DNA of 38,079 bases from an uncultured bacterium (GTDB lineage: Bacteria; Cyanobacteriota; Vampirovibrionia; Gastranaerophilales; Gastranaerophilaceae): the NCBI GenBank assembly GCA_948433295.1, contig CAOJDT010000009.1, positions 1 to 38,079 of the forward strand. Direction: 5' to 3'. This document shows positions 15,765 to 25,300 of this stretch, piece by piece; the first letter of the stretch is position 1; each line of letters starts with the position of its first letter. The translations under genes were made by a program, and so were the position numbers. Under the pieces are notes generated by a model. It was not told the DNA's origin. It was given only the letters and a program-made list of their open reading frames with translations, and searched no databases.

Positions 15765-16477
15765 TAAATAAACGGACTTTTTTCGTTTGCCCGAACTGTT
15801 TCAACACCGTCAAAAATTTTTTCAAAAACATTCAAAATTAATATTTCGCTCTCAAAATGTCCGATGTCAAAAAGTACTATCGGGCTTTCGAGCGCGGTGT
15901 GGAATTTTATATCTCCGGTCACTAACGCGTCAGCGCCATTTTCGTATGCTTCTTTAATAAAATCTGAACCGCTTCCCGCACAGAATGCGATTTTCTTTAA
16001 ATTTGTAATATTTTGATTATTTACATATCTGAGGTTCGGTGAAATTGTTCTCAGTCGCTTCAAGAAGTCATTTAGACTTGTTTCGCATTCCACAAAACGT
16101 AGAAAATCCATAGTTTCGGACGATTTCATTCCCAAAGTTTCTATAAGTGTATCTGTTGTCCCGCCTTGCGTGCGGTCAAGGTTTGTGTGAGCACAGTAGA
16201 TGTCGATTAGCCCCTCACCCGTACTTTGGACACCCTCTCCCTCAAGGGGCGAGGGAAATATTACAGGTAGAAAAAACAACGGATGGTGGGAAATTATCAT
16301 ATCGCAGTTTTGAGTTTTCGCTTGTTTGATAATATCCTCTGTAACGGTCAGGCAAAGCATTATTTTTTTTATTTCCTGACGTGAGGTTTCTACCAGCCAG
16401 CCCGAGCAGTCCCATTTTTCGGCAAATTCGGGTGGTGCAAAAGTTTCTATTCTGCGGATAATTTCGTATTTATTCAT
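15761..16477 (-). CDS. NIF3/YbgI-family dinuclear metal-centre protein with repeat-derived segment
   Basis: 238 residues. The family landmarks are present: EKWDCSGWLVE (20-30), metal-binding SHHPLFF (63-69), AHTNLD (96-101), TGDIKFHTA near 190 and the C-terminal metal motif DIGHFESE. The family forms hexameric rings with two metals per subunit; related proteins have been linked to GTP cyclohydrolase-like chemistry, but the function is not settled. Residues about 75-91 (PSPLEGEGVQSTGEGLI) do not look like NIF3. They are the translation of a palindromic repeat common in bacterial genomes, and they replace a helix rather than lengthen the protein. It is co-transcribed with coaBC (8-nt overlap). 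Confidence 0.85.
   Translation of the reverse strand: MNKYEIIRRIETFAPPEFAEKWDCSGWLVETSRQEIKKIMLCLTVTEDIIKQAKTQNCDMIISHHPLFFLPVIFPSPLEGEGVQSTGEGLIDIYCAHTNLDRTQGGTTDTLIETLGMKSSETMDFLRFVECETSLNDFLKRLRTISPNLRYVNNQNITNLKKIAFCAGSGSDFIKEAYENGADALVTGDIKFHTALESPIVLFDIGHFESEILILNVFEKIFDGVETVRANEKSPFIY
16205..16256. repeat. Palindromic repeat inserted in the NIF3-family gene
   Basis: The plus strand reads CCCCTCACCC (16211-16220) ... CCCTCTCCCTCAAGGGGCGAG. It is GC-rich against its AT-rich surroundings, with self-complementary halves. Its in-frame translation SPLEGEG is a known hallmark of dispersed palindromic repeats in many bacteria. Confidence 0.7.
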
Positions 16478-17666
16478 TAATTTCCTTTAGAATTTGGCGT
16501 GCGATTTCTTGTTTTGAGGCTCGTTCAAGTTTTTTTGATTCACCATTCTTTTTCAGAATCGTCACTTCGTTGTAGTCGCTTGAAAAACCGATGTCTTTAC
16601 GTGAAATATCATTTGCGATTAAAAAATCACAGCCTTTTTTTGTAATTTTTTCTTTTGCGTTTTGAAGTAAATTTTCGCTTTCTGCGCAGAATCCTACAAT
16701 TTTAACGTCACGCGGTTTTGACATCTCATTTTGTTTCTTTTCGCATAAACCTTTTAAAATATCGGGATTTTTAACAAGTTCAAGTGTCAATTCGTCATCG
16801 CAAGTTTTTTTAATTTTTTGTTCGGATTTGTTTTTTACCCTGTAATCCGCGACTGCTGCTGCCATAATTATTACATCGGCTGTATCAAATTCTTTATTAA
16901 CAGCATCTTGCATTTGTTCGGCAGACTTAACTTTTATGACTTTGTAAGGGCGTTCAACGTCAACGGTTGTGATTAGGATTGTTTCATTGCCGTTTTTGTA
17001 TGCTTCATCAGCTAGAGCAATCCCCATTTTTCCTGATGAATAATTTGAGATATAGCGTACGGGGTCTATATCTTCGATTGTACCGCCTGCGGTGATTACG
17101 TACTTTTTTTGATTATTGGAATTTGTAGAGTTAAGTATTTGGATAGTTTCTTCAAAAATTTTCTCTAATGAACAGAGACGCCCTTTTCCTTCATAACCGC
17201 ATGCAAGAAATCCGCTTTCTGGTTCAAGAATTTTATATCCGATAGAGGAAAGTTTTTGCAGATTTTTCTGAATAATCGGATTCTCCCACATATTGCAATT
17301 CATTGCGGGTGCGATAATAACAGGTTTTCTAAATGCACAGACAACGGAAGTTAAAAGATTGTCGCAGATTCCGTGTGCAATTTTAGAAATCGTATTTGCT
17401 GTCGCGGGGGCTATAAGCATAATATCTGCTTCATCCGCATACGAAATATGTTCGGGTTTATACTCATCAAGTTCAAATTCTTCTACGCCGACTTCGTTTT
17501 GACTGAGGTTTTGGAGGGTAAGTTTTGTGACGAAATTCAGGGCGTTTTTAGTGCAAATTACGCGGACATTTGCGTTTGCGCGTTTGAACATCCTTATCAG
17601 TTCGCAGATTTTGTAAGCGGCAATTCCGCCCGTAATCCCGATTAGAATATTCTTTCCGCTCAGCAT
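16470..17666 (-). CDS. coaBC: Phosphopantothenoylcysteine decarboxylase / phosphopantothenate-cysteine ligase
   Basis: 398 residues, the normal bifunctional length. It carries out two consecutive steps of coenzyme A synthesis. The N-terminal CoaC part binds FMN (GITGGIAAYK 10-19), has the active-site His73 (PEHISYADEAD), the substrate clamp PAMNCNMW (119-126) and Cys156 in ACGYEGKGR. The CoaB part begins near 190 with ITAGGTIEDIDPVRYISN and the SSGKMG nucleotide-binding segment. It lies between gmk (7-nt overlap) and the NIF3-like gene (8-nt overlap) in one operon. The gmk-coaBC pairing is common in bacteria, often with rpoZ between; here the rpoZ-like gene is elsewhere. Confidence 0.96.
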   Translation of the reverse strand: MLSGKNILIGITGGIAAYKICELIRMFKRANANVRVICTKNALNFVTKLTLQNLSQNEVGVEEFELDEYKPEHISYADEADIMLIAPATANTISKIAHGICDNLLTSVVCAFRKPVIIAPAMNCNMWENPIIQKNLQKLSSIGYKILEPESGFLACGYEGKGRLCSLEKIFEETIQILNSTNSNNQKKYVITAGGTIEDIDPVRYISNYSSGKMGIALADEAYKNGNETILITTVDVERPYKVIKVKSAEQMQDAVNKEFDTADVIIMAAAVADYRVKNKSEQKIKKTCDDELTLELVKNPDILKGLCEKKQNEMSKPRDVKIVGFCAESENLLQNAKEKITKKGCDFLIANDISRKDIGFSSDYNEVTILKKNGESKKLERASKQEIARQILKEINE

Positions 17667-18223
17667 TTTGCCTGTTCTCCGATTATGACGTTTTCGAGTT
17701 CTGAAATTGCATTATCTAAATCGTCGTTTACAACTTTGTAATCGAAATTTTCTGCGCGTTCGAGTTCAATTTTTACTTCATCAAGGCGTTTTTGAATAGC
17801 GGCTTCGTCTTCTGTGTGTCTTCCGCGAAGACGGTTTTCGAGTGCTTCAATTGACGGAGGACAGATAAAAATAAGAACCGCTTCGGGCATTTGTTTTTTT
17901 ACCTGTAAAGCTCCTTGAGTATCGATTTCGAGGATAATGTCTTTACCTTCTTCCAAACATTGTTTTATATATTTTCTTTTTGTTCCGTAACGGTTTCCGG
18001 CAAACTCCGCCCATTCGAGGAATTTGTCATTATCTATGCAATTTTGAAAATCTTCTTTAGATAAAAAGAAATAGTTAACGCCGTCAACTTCGCCCTGACG
18101 AGGTTTACGGGTAGTGCATGAAATTGACAGCATAAAATTAGGGTTCTTTTGTAAAAATCCTTTTAAAACTGTGCCTTTACCGACACCTGATGAACCTGAT
18201 ATGACGAATAATTTTTTTTGCAT
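17660..18223 (-). CDS. gmk: Guanylate kinase
   Basis: 187 residues from the ATG at 18223. It phosphorylates GMP to GDP with ATP. P-loop GSSGVGKGT (10-18). The GMP-binding segment SCTTRKPRQGEVDGVNYFF lies at about 35-53, and LEIDTQGALQVKK is near 97-109. The lid RLRGRHTEDEAAIQKRL is intact. A longer reading from TTG at 18238 is rejected because it would translate the -10 box. It is the first gene of the gmk-coaBC-NIF3 operon. There is no ribosome binding site, and the promoter placement points to a leaderless mRNA. Confidence 0.96.
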   Translation of the reverse strand: MQKKLFVISGSSGVGKGTVLKGFLQKNPNFMLSISCTTRKPRQGEVDGVNYFFLSKEDFQNCIDNDKFLEWAEFAGNRYGTKRKYIKQCLEEGKDIILEIDTQGALQVKKQMPEAVLIFICPPSIEALENRLRGRHTEDEAAIQKRLDEVKIELERAENFDYKVVNDDLDNAISELENVIIGEQAKC

Positions 18224-18229
18224 AGTGTA

Positions 18230-18257
18230 ATTATACAATGAAAATTTTGCAGTGCAA
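18230..18257 (-). promoter_or_regulatory. gmk promoter placed for leaderless transcription
   Basis: TTGCAC (18257-18252), a 16-nt spacer and TATAAT (18235-18230). Six bases (TACACT) separate the -10 from the ATG, so transcription is expected to begin at the start codon itself. Confidence 0.65.
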
Positions 18258-18269
18258 GAAGCGCATTAT

Positions 18270-18971
18270 TTACCATGGGTAATCGTCTTTAAATTCCCAT
18301 CCGTCCATCATAAGAAGCATTGTGCAGCCGTGGCGGTAATAATCATCCTGATTGTCGTTTTTAGATTTTTTACATGCAATTAAATTCCCCTTATAATTAC
18401 ATCCGTTCAAGATTTCATCTCTTGTGCAACCTGAATCTATTCCGTTAGGGGCAAATCCTTTTTCCGGAATCCAACGAAAGAAAAAATGGTCATATCCTAA
18501 TCGATTTGGTTTTTTCAGTCCGTTTACATCTATTATCACATTTAAGATGTTTTCACGTCTAATAACGGATGCGGATGGTGCAAATGCAACAGAAACTCCA
18601 TTTTCAAGAATATATGTCTGACCGCTTGCGCTTACCACAGCTCCGCATTTGTCTTCAACACCATTTCCTTCTCCGCAAAATTTTGCTTTCATATATGGTA
18701 AAAGAAGTTTTTTCATATACAAATCAGTATTTTCTAGTCCTTGATTTGGAAACTCTTCTTCCCAATACTTCGCCTCTCCGTTTTCAACTTCTGAAAGTTT
18801 TATGGCTTGAGAAATAATAGCATAAGCCTGTTTTGCCCTGGTTGCCGTAACTTTCTTTTCGTATTTTGTAATAAGTGCAGGCAGCGTCATTGCAGCAACT
18901 ATTCCAATTATGCCTAAGGTGATTAAAACTTCTGATAAAGTAAATGCTTTATGATGTTTCTTATTTCTCAT
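18270..18971 (-). CDS. Type IV pilin-like prepilin
   Basis: 233 residues. Leader MRNKKHHKA followed by FTLSEVLITLGIIGIVAAMT. Glu at +5 is present and the residue before the cleavage site is Ala, not Gly. The mature domain has several cysteines and the shared loop VDVNGLKKPNRLGYDHFFFR. The ATG follows AAGGAAA. It is divergent from an XRE regulator about 120 nt away, the same arrangement as the prepilin at 13546-14325. It probably forms a minor pilin or pseudopilin. No assembly ATPase, PilC or prepilin peptidase gene is in the window. Confidence 0.85.
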   Translation of the reverse strand: MRNKKHHKAFTLSEVLITLGIIGIVAAMTLPALITKYEKKVTATRAKQAYAIISQAIKLSEVENGEAKYWEEEFPNQGLENTDLYMKKLLLPYMKAKFCGEGNGVEDKCGAVVSASGQTYILENGVSVAFAPSASVIRRENILNVIIDVNGLKKPNRLGYDHFFFRWIPEKGFAPNGIDSGCTRDEILNGCNYKGNLIACKKSKNDNQDDYYRHGCTMLLMMDGWEFKDDYPW

Positions 18972-19091
18972 TATTTTTCCTTATGTTGTTTCTCAAACAT
19001 AATATCATGAGAAATTATATTTAGCAATACTTCAATAATTGCTATGTTATTTTTCATTATAAAATTTGTTGATATGGTTTACAATTACTAT

Positions 19092-19406
19092 ATGAATGAT
19101 ATTAAGAAATTGTTAGGTCGACGTATCAAAGAATTGCGTGTAAAGCAGAATCTTTCGCAGGAGCAGCTTGCGGAGTTGGTTAATCTTGACAGGCGCAGCA
19201 TAAGTAATATTGAATGCGGAAATACATTCCCATCCAGTTCTTTATCTAATATTGCCGTGGCATTAAAAACAGATTTAAAGAATCTTTTCGATTTTGAATG
19301 TTGTTGCAAAAGTAAAGATGAGGTTATTGATTATATAAATACCAAACTTCCCGATTTATCAATTGAGCAGTTGAAAATAATTTACAGATTGATTGAAGTT
19401 ATGTAA
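19092..19406 (+). CDS. XRE-family regulator
   Basis: 104 residues. The helix-turn-helix spans about 5-60 (IKELRVKQNLSQEQLAELVN, then RRSISNIECGNTFPS). A Cys-rich hinge FECCCKSK and a short helical C-terminus for dimerisation follow. The cluster of three cysteines could sense metal or redox state, which is speculation. The ATG at 19092 has no ribosome binding site; TACAAT (19080-19085) ends 6 nt before it, suggesting a leaderless mRNA. An upstream in-frame start at 19044 would read through this promoter and is rejected. It is divergent from the prepilin at 18270-18971. Confidence 0.85.
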   Translation: MNDIKKLLGRRIKELRVKQNLSQEQLAELVNLDRRSISNIECGNTFPSSSLSNIAVALKTDLKNLFDFECCCKSKDEVIDYINTKLPDLSIEQLKIIYRLIEVM

Positions 19407-19416
19407 TGTCAAATAA

Positions 19417-19444
19417 AAAACGCCTCTTTTTAAAGAGGCGTTTT
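19417..19444. terminator. Bidirectional terminator
   Basis: A 13-bp stem AAAACGCCTCTTT / AAAGAGGCGTTTT with a 2-nt nominal loop, between the convergent XRE and transporter genes. Confidence 0.9.
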
Positions 19445-19451
19445 CAAATTA

Positions 19452-20858
19452 TTATGCTTGTTTTTTCTTCTTTTTCTGATTTTCGTAGATTAGCAATATC
19501 GTACAAATCACAACACAGATTGCTGTTGAAATAAGCCAGAATCCTATTGCACCGTTCCAGCCGAATTTATCAACCATAAAGCCGGTTCCGCTTGACGATA
19601 GTGCCGCACCGACATAGCCGAAAACTCCTGTGAAGCCGATTGATGCGGAAGCTACTTTTTTCGAACTGCTTTCCACTGCACAGAGTCCGCCGATAAGCAT
19701 TTGAGGACCTGATGTGAACATCCCTATCATTGCAGCGTAAATAAAGTCCATAATGTTGTTTTCCGCAGGGTTTGCCGCAAATGCAAGAAGGCTTAATATT
19801 AAGCAAATCAAGAAAATGATATTTATAGGTGTTCTGTTTCCTTTGTAAATTTTATCGGAAATTATGCCCGCAAGGATTGCTCCGAATGCTCCGACAAGCG
19901 CGAGAGAACTGAGTTTTGAACTTGCAAGAGTGAGCGGATTACCTTTTACTTCAACAAGGTACTTAACGAGCCAGTCTTCTGTACCGAATCTTATTATATA
20001 CACGAAAATATATGCAATCGCCAACATCCAGATTACAGGGTTAAAAAGAATGTGTTCTTTGAAAATCTGGAAGTAGCTGCGAGTGTCAGTATCTTCTTCA
20101 TCTTCGCATTTTTGAACGGCAGGTTCTTCTCTGAATTTTTCAACATCAGGAAGACCTAATGTCTGAGGTTTATCTCTCAATCTGTCAAAAAGCCATATAC
20201 CTGTGATTATACAGATAAACGCAGGAAGATAAAATGCCGCCTTCCATCCGAAATGTTCAATAGCAAAGCCCGAAAGCATTACCGCTGCAAATACGCCGAT
20301 TTGGTGCGAAGTTGACCATAAAGACCATTTTGTACCGCGTTCGGAATTTGAAAACCAGTACGAAAGGCTTTTGGCAACAGGTGGAAATCCGCAGGATTGG
20401 AACCATCCGTTAGCGCCCCAGAAGAAGCATAACAACCATAAAAGAACAGTCGCGGACGGCAGTCCGAAAAATGTTATGTGACCCGGAGTTACAAACATTG
20501 CACTTAATACAAAGCATAAGTTACATATTGCAGATAATATTAATGCTGTAGGTAAAAATGTTCTTACGTTTGCTTTATCGGCAATTACACCGTTGATAAA
20601 TTTTCCGATACCGTATGTTACATAAAGCGATGAGCCCAACAAACCGAGTTCCGTGTTTGACAGGTGTAGTGCTTCTCCCATTGAAGGAAGTGCAACCGCG
20701 ATGTTTTTACGGCAGATGTGGAATACTACGTAGGCAATGAAGCTTGAGTAGAAAATTCTCCATCTGAAATGTGAATACATATCCTTTACTTTTTTTTCAT
20801 CAGTAATAGTTTCCTTGAAAGGAGGCTCCTTAAAAAAATTAATAAATGCGTTTGTCAT
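19452..20858 (-). CDS. MFS organophosphate:phosphate antiporter (GlpT/UhpT type)
   Basis: 468 residues with about 12 membrane helices. The N-terminal segment FRWRIFYSSFIAYVVFHICR followed by KNIAVALPSMGE is characteristic of the GlpT/UhpT/UhpC family, including the Arg residues used to bind the phosphate group. Such carriers exchange sugar-phosphates or glycerol-3-phosphate for inorganic phosphate across the inner membrane. Which substrate is used, and whether it is a sensor such as UhpC, cannot be read from the sequence. AGGGAAA precedes the ATG, inside the end of the upstream exonuclease gene (2 nt between the genes), so they form an operon. Confidence 0.88.
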   Translation of the reverse strand: MTNAFINFFKEPPFKETITDEKKVKDMYSHFRWRIFYSSFIAYVVFHICRKNIAVALPSMGEALHLSNTELGLLGSSLYVTYGIGKFINGVIADKANVRTFLPTALILSAICNLCFVLSAMFVTPGHITFFGLPSATVLLWLLCFFWGANGWFQSCGFPPVAKSLSYWFSNSERGTKWSLWSTSHQIGVFAAVMLSGFAIEHFGWKAAFYLPAFICIITGIWLFDRLRDKPQTLGLPDVEKFREEPAVQKCEDEEDTDTRSYFQIFKEHILFNPVIWMLAIAYIFVYIIRFGTEDWLVKYLVEVKGNPLTLASSKLSSLALVGAFGAILAGIISDKIYKGNRTPINIIFLICLILSLLAFAANPAENNIMDFIYAAMIGMFTSGPQMLIGGLCAVESSSKKVASASIGFTGVFGYVGAALSSSGTGFMVDKFGWNGAIGFWLISTAICVVICTILLIYENQKKKKKQA

Positions 20859-20860
20859 TT

Positions 20861-21778
20861 TTATTTCCCTGCTTTAATAATTTGAATATTTCGTGTCTCT
20901 GTAATTTCCTGACGGGCATCTTTAATAATCTCTCTCTTGTCTTCGTCAAGTCTGCATCCGCCGACCAGTCTGTCAACAAAGCCAGTGTTTAATTTTACTG
21001 CTTTTTCGAAAGCTCCTACTTCTTCCAAAACATCTTTTATCTGGTGCAAATCATATCCGAAAGTTTGTTTTGAATTATAAACAAGAGTCTCTCCGCTTTG
21101 TGAAACAATTGGAGTTCCGCCCTGTTCAAAGTAGAGTTTGAATACGGATTTCAAGTCCTGCAATTCTGATTGGAGAGTTGTTACTGTTTGTTGAATTCTC
21201 AAATATCTTTCGAAAAGATATTCAACATTTTCGAGTTGTTTTGATTCCCAATCGTATTTTTGCATATACAATTTTTTTAATTTAGGATATGCAAGTGCCA
21301 AACCCATTGTGTCTGCCATTGCTCTGTGGTGATTGTTGAGTTCGACTTTGAATTTATTTGTTAAAGCTTCCAACCCGTGAGAATCCATATCAGGATAAAC
21401 TTCTTTAAACATTTGTTGAGAGTCGATTCTTGCGTTATGAATTTCTTCCCCAGTAACACGTTTTGACGCTTCGTTCAGGAAGGTGTAATCAAAAATAGCG
21501 TTATGAGCGACAATCGGATAATCGCCTATGAATTTCAGAATTTTCGGCATAACTTCTTCTTCAGTAGGGGCGTCGGCTACCATTTCCGGAGTGATTCCGT
21601 GAATAGCCATACTTGATTTTCTAATATGTTGCTGCGGGTTAATTAATGTTTGAAACTCATCTTTTATCTTACCGTTTTCGAGTCTTACCGCTGCAAACTC
21701 AACCATTTTTTCTTTTGTATAATCAAGTCCTGTAGTTTCCGTGTCCAGGACGATTTCTATAATCTTTTTCCGTGACAT
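20861..21778 (-). CDS. DEDDh-type 3'-5' exonuclease (DnaQ/PolC epsilon-like)
   Basis: 305 residues. The exonuclease motifs are in order: ExoI VLDTETTGLD (D12, E14), ExoII AHNAIFDYTFL, and ExoIII HHRAMADTMGLAL with the catalytic His and Asp. The domain covers about 5-175. The remaining C-terminal 130 residues are helical and not recognised, longer than a minimal epsilon subunit. It may proofread for DNA polymerase III or act in repair. The ATG at 21778 is preceded by GGATAGGA; a longer reading upstream has no such site. Confidence 0.88.
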   Translation of the reverse strand: MSRKKIIEIVLDTETTGLDYTKEKMVEFAAVRLENGKIKDEFQTLINPQQHIRKSSMAIHGITPEMVADAPTEEEVMPKILKFIGDYPIVAHNAIFDYTFLNEASKRVTGEEIHNARIDSQQMFKEVYPDMDSHGLEALTNKFKVELNNHHRAMADTMGLALAYPKLKKLYMQKYDWESKQLENVEYLFERYLRIQQTVTTLQSELQDLKSVFKLYFEQGGTPIVSQSGETLVYNSKQTFGYDLHQIKDVLEEVGAFEKAVKLNTGFVDRLVGGCRLDEDKREIIKDARQEITETRNIQIIKAGK

Positions 21779-21867
21779 ATTCCTATCCTGTTTATCTCTA
21801 TTAAGATAATAGCACAAAAAAATTTTATGTGTTAAAATACTGCTTGTTAATAAGTAAAGGAGAAATC

Positions 21868-22191
21868 ATGTCTAACGCAACAGATATTAATGACTCAAAT
21901 TTTGAACAAGAAGTTTTATCTTCTACAACTCCGGTTGTTGTAGACTTCTGGGCACCTTGGTGCGGACCTTGCAGAAAACTCAGCCCTATTTTGGATGAAG
22001 TTGCAAATGAATTCGGCGGAAAGGTTAAATTTGTAAAAGTCAATACGGATGAAAATCTTGAAACCGCTAAAAATTATTCTATCAGCGGATTGCCAAGTCT
22101 TTTGGTTTTCAAAGACGGTAAAGCTGTTGAAAGATTGGTAGGTTTAATGCCAAAATCTTCAATTATTTCTAATATTGAAAAACACATGTAA
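21868..22191 (+). CDS. trxA: Thioredoxin
   Basis: 107 residues, the standard length. Active site WCGPC at 31-35 within VVVDFWAPWCGPC; the cis-Pro is in SGLPSLLVFKDG (about 72-83). It reduces protein disulfides in the cytoplasm with thioredoxin reductase. The ATG at 21868 follows AAAGGAGA; an upstream in-frame ATG is not used. It is a single gene with its own terminator, divergent from the exonuclease operon. Confidence 0.97.
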   Translation: MSNATDINDSNFEQEVLSSTTPVVVDFWAPWCGPCRKLSPILDEVANEFGGKVKFVKVNTDENLETAKNYSISGLPSLLVFKDGKAVERLVGLMPKSSIISNIEKHM

Positions 22192-22214
22192 TATTTACAT
22201 ATATTAAAAATTGT

Positions 22215-22266
22215 AAAGCGGTATTCTGAGGCTAAGATGTAATCAGGATACCGCTTTTATGTTTTT
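22215..22266 (+). terminator. Terminator of trxA
   Basis: A 15-bp stem AAAGCGGTATTCTGA / TCAGGATACCGCTTT with one wobble pair, followed by TTTATGTTTTTT. Between it and the next gene (to 22364) I see only a ribosome binding site. Confidence 0.85.
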
Positions 22267-22364
22267 TAAGTAAAAATTTTATTTTTTTACTAAAGTTTCA
22301 CCCTGATTATGCCGATAAATACTGTGTCTAACAATGTCTTTACAGGAAAAAAGAAAGGGTCGAA

Positions 22365-25300
22365 ATGTTAGAAGGCGTATCAGCAATAAAAGATAAAGTT
22401 TACAGAGCCAGATACCAACCGTCAGAGAAAAGTAAATTTGACGTGGATGCTGTTATTGCCGAATTGAAAAAAGACCCTAAATTTAAAAATTTTACTGATG
22501 AAGAACTTCATGATTACGCTTATACAATAAAAGATTTGCATAATGCTCAGGTTGTTTGCGGTGATATGAATAAAATGGGCTTTGATACGGGAAAGCCGAA
22601 AGACCCGTTCTGGAGCCAGTTTACTTATGAAGAAATTTTGAATATGGTCAACGACGGGGTTTCCGTGCCTCAGGAATTTATTGACTGGGCTTATACAAAA
22701 CAGGACGCGGATACTGTTTCTTATCAAATTGAAACGTCTACTGAAGATTCGAATGCTTATGAAAATCTTGATTCTGAAACAGGAAATATTGACCAATCCG
22801 ATATTCAAAAAAGAGCACAGGCTTTTGCCTCAAAAGCAAAAGCTCAGGAAGAATTGATTCATAACAGAACGGAAGAAGCGAAACCGCTTGTTAATAAAGT
22901 TCAGTCAGAAAAGAACGAACTTGAACGCAACCAAAAAATGTCGCTTCAAAAAATTGAATCAATGACTAACGAATGGAAAACTCTTGATTTGAAATTTAAA
23001 AAAGGTGCAGACCTCTCAGAAGCCGAACAAAAAAGATATCAGGAACTCGGAGTTTTGTTGAATGATAATAACGGAACACTTGTTCAACAGGCTCAAAAAG
23101 TCAGCGGTGATATAGATGAGCTTATGGACCAAATTGAAAACATTGATATGCTCTTAAATATCAATGAAAAGATTAATGCCGAAATTGAAAATGTCGGCAC
23201 TAAGATGTCATGGTTTGAAGGCAATAAGCAGTATATTATTCTTCCTACTCACAGCGGTAATCAGACAACCGGTTTAAGTTCAATGATTTACAGTGCCGCT
23301 ATGGGTAACAATCTTGCAATTGATACAGGTTTGACAGGAGTTAATCTCTTCTTTAATAACCTTGAAGTCAGCCGTGAAATTGATACCAACACAACTGTTG
23401 CGGATAAAACACAAGAACGGGTTGATATCGCTTATGATGCTGCTGATAATAAGGACGAAAATCTTAAACGTACAACTAACAAACAAGCCGAAAATAAAGG
23501 CAATGAAGATAATAAAGCAGAAGAAAATAAATTCGGTGCTCAGGTTCAAAATCCTCAAAACACAGAAGAACAAAACGACCCTGCCCTTAATGAAGGTAAA
23601 TCAAAAGCCGAAGTTATTGATGAAGTTAATGCCGCACCTGATACCAAACTTGATGCTAAAACGGTTGCTGTTGATAATACTGCCTCAAAAAACACTGCAA
23701 ATAATATTACTGCTCCAACAACCGAAGCCCCTGACGAGGTTAATGCTTCTGCAACAACCGCAACTCCGGAAACTTCCGAAGCGGGAGAAGTTGTCGATAC
23801 CTCTGCTGCTGCCGAAACTTCCGACACTACAGCCGAAACAGAAGACCCGCTTAAAGCTGCAACTCAACAGTATGTTGATGAATGTCAAACCCGAAGCTCT
23901 TCTATGGCTCAAGAAGTTGAACAGGTTCAAACAAAAGCAAAAGAAATTCAACTTTTAAAAATGTCTCAAAAGGTTGAAGAAGCTAAACTTAACAAAGAAT
24001 TAAATAAAAATATAACAGAATATGAAAGCTTTGCTAAAAAAGTAGAATCAGGGCAACAGCTTACCGACTCTGAATTGAAACGTATTGAAGCTATTGAAAA
24101 AGCTATCAATTCACAAAACGGCACCCTGATTGAAGCTATGAAAAACAAAGTAAATAATCTTTCAGGTTTTGTATCGGATTTACAAAGCGGTATTCAGCGC
24201 ACCGAAGAAAATACTTCTTACGGTGAAAAAGCTGTTGCAAAAGGTAAAGAATATGCCAAATCCGTTCTCGGAGACAGAGAATATCTTAAAGATTCAATGT
24301 TCGGATTTATTCCTTTTAGCTCGTTGAGCAAAGAAAAACAATATGATTTACTTTACGGTAAAGCCGGCGAATCTCTCGGAAGAGACGCTATTGATAACGG
24401 TGAACTTCTTATCGGAAATTCTGCAAAATCAAATAAAGCATTAAGTAAAATACTTCCGTTGGGCGCTTTCGCAGAACAATACGCTCAAGATTTGACTGCT
24501 AAAATGGGCTCTACTAAACAAAAAGTTAATTCAATACAAGATTCTATTAAAAAAGCAACAGGTGCAGATTCAACTACAAACGGAAAAACCTCAACAAAGA
24601 AATCAAATAAAAAAGACAAAAACGAAAAAGCTGATGCTAATGATATTAAACAAAAAGGCAATAACGTTAAGCAAGACGGTAAAGAAGCTCAACGGGAAGG
24701 TCAAGCTGCAAAAAGAGAAAAACAACAAAATGATAAACAAACTAAAAAAGAAACCAACGAGTTAAAGAAAACTGCTGCAACCATCGGCAAAATGAGAACA
24801 GAATCATTAGAATTAAATCAACAAAATTCAGAAATGAATGCCGAAGCCGAAGTTTTATCAACAGAACTTCAAGCCGCAGAAAACGAAAATTCCGAACAAG
24901 CCGTACAGCCTGTTGCATTAAATAGTAACGCGCGTACAGGCGGAGCGACAATTTCTTCTAATAATTCTTCAAATACTGATGAACTTCAAATGAAATCAGA
25001 AAGATTACAGGCGATTTCTGTTCAGTCTGCTGCAAATCAGGGTAAGATTGAAGTTAACAACAAGCAAATAAAAGTAATGAACACTCAAAGTTCAAGAAAA
25101 GTTAAACAAATCCAAAAAACTTCAGAAAAGAAACATAAACTTTACCAACGTAAGATACAAAATGCAGAAGAAAGTCAAAAAGGCAACATGAAATTCCAGG
25201 GTAAAGTAAATGAAGCCGCAAAAATCTTTAACGGCGTGATGTTACTTGGTATTGCATTAATGGCAGTACCATGGACACATGGTATAGGTGTAGTAACATT

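Noticed and set aside
23362-23958. 198-codon reading frame inside the giant coiled-coil gene
   Set aside because: A repetitive Lys/Leu/Pro product generated by the low-complexity codons of the real frame.
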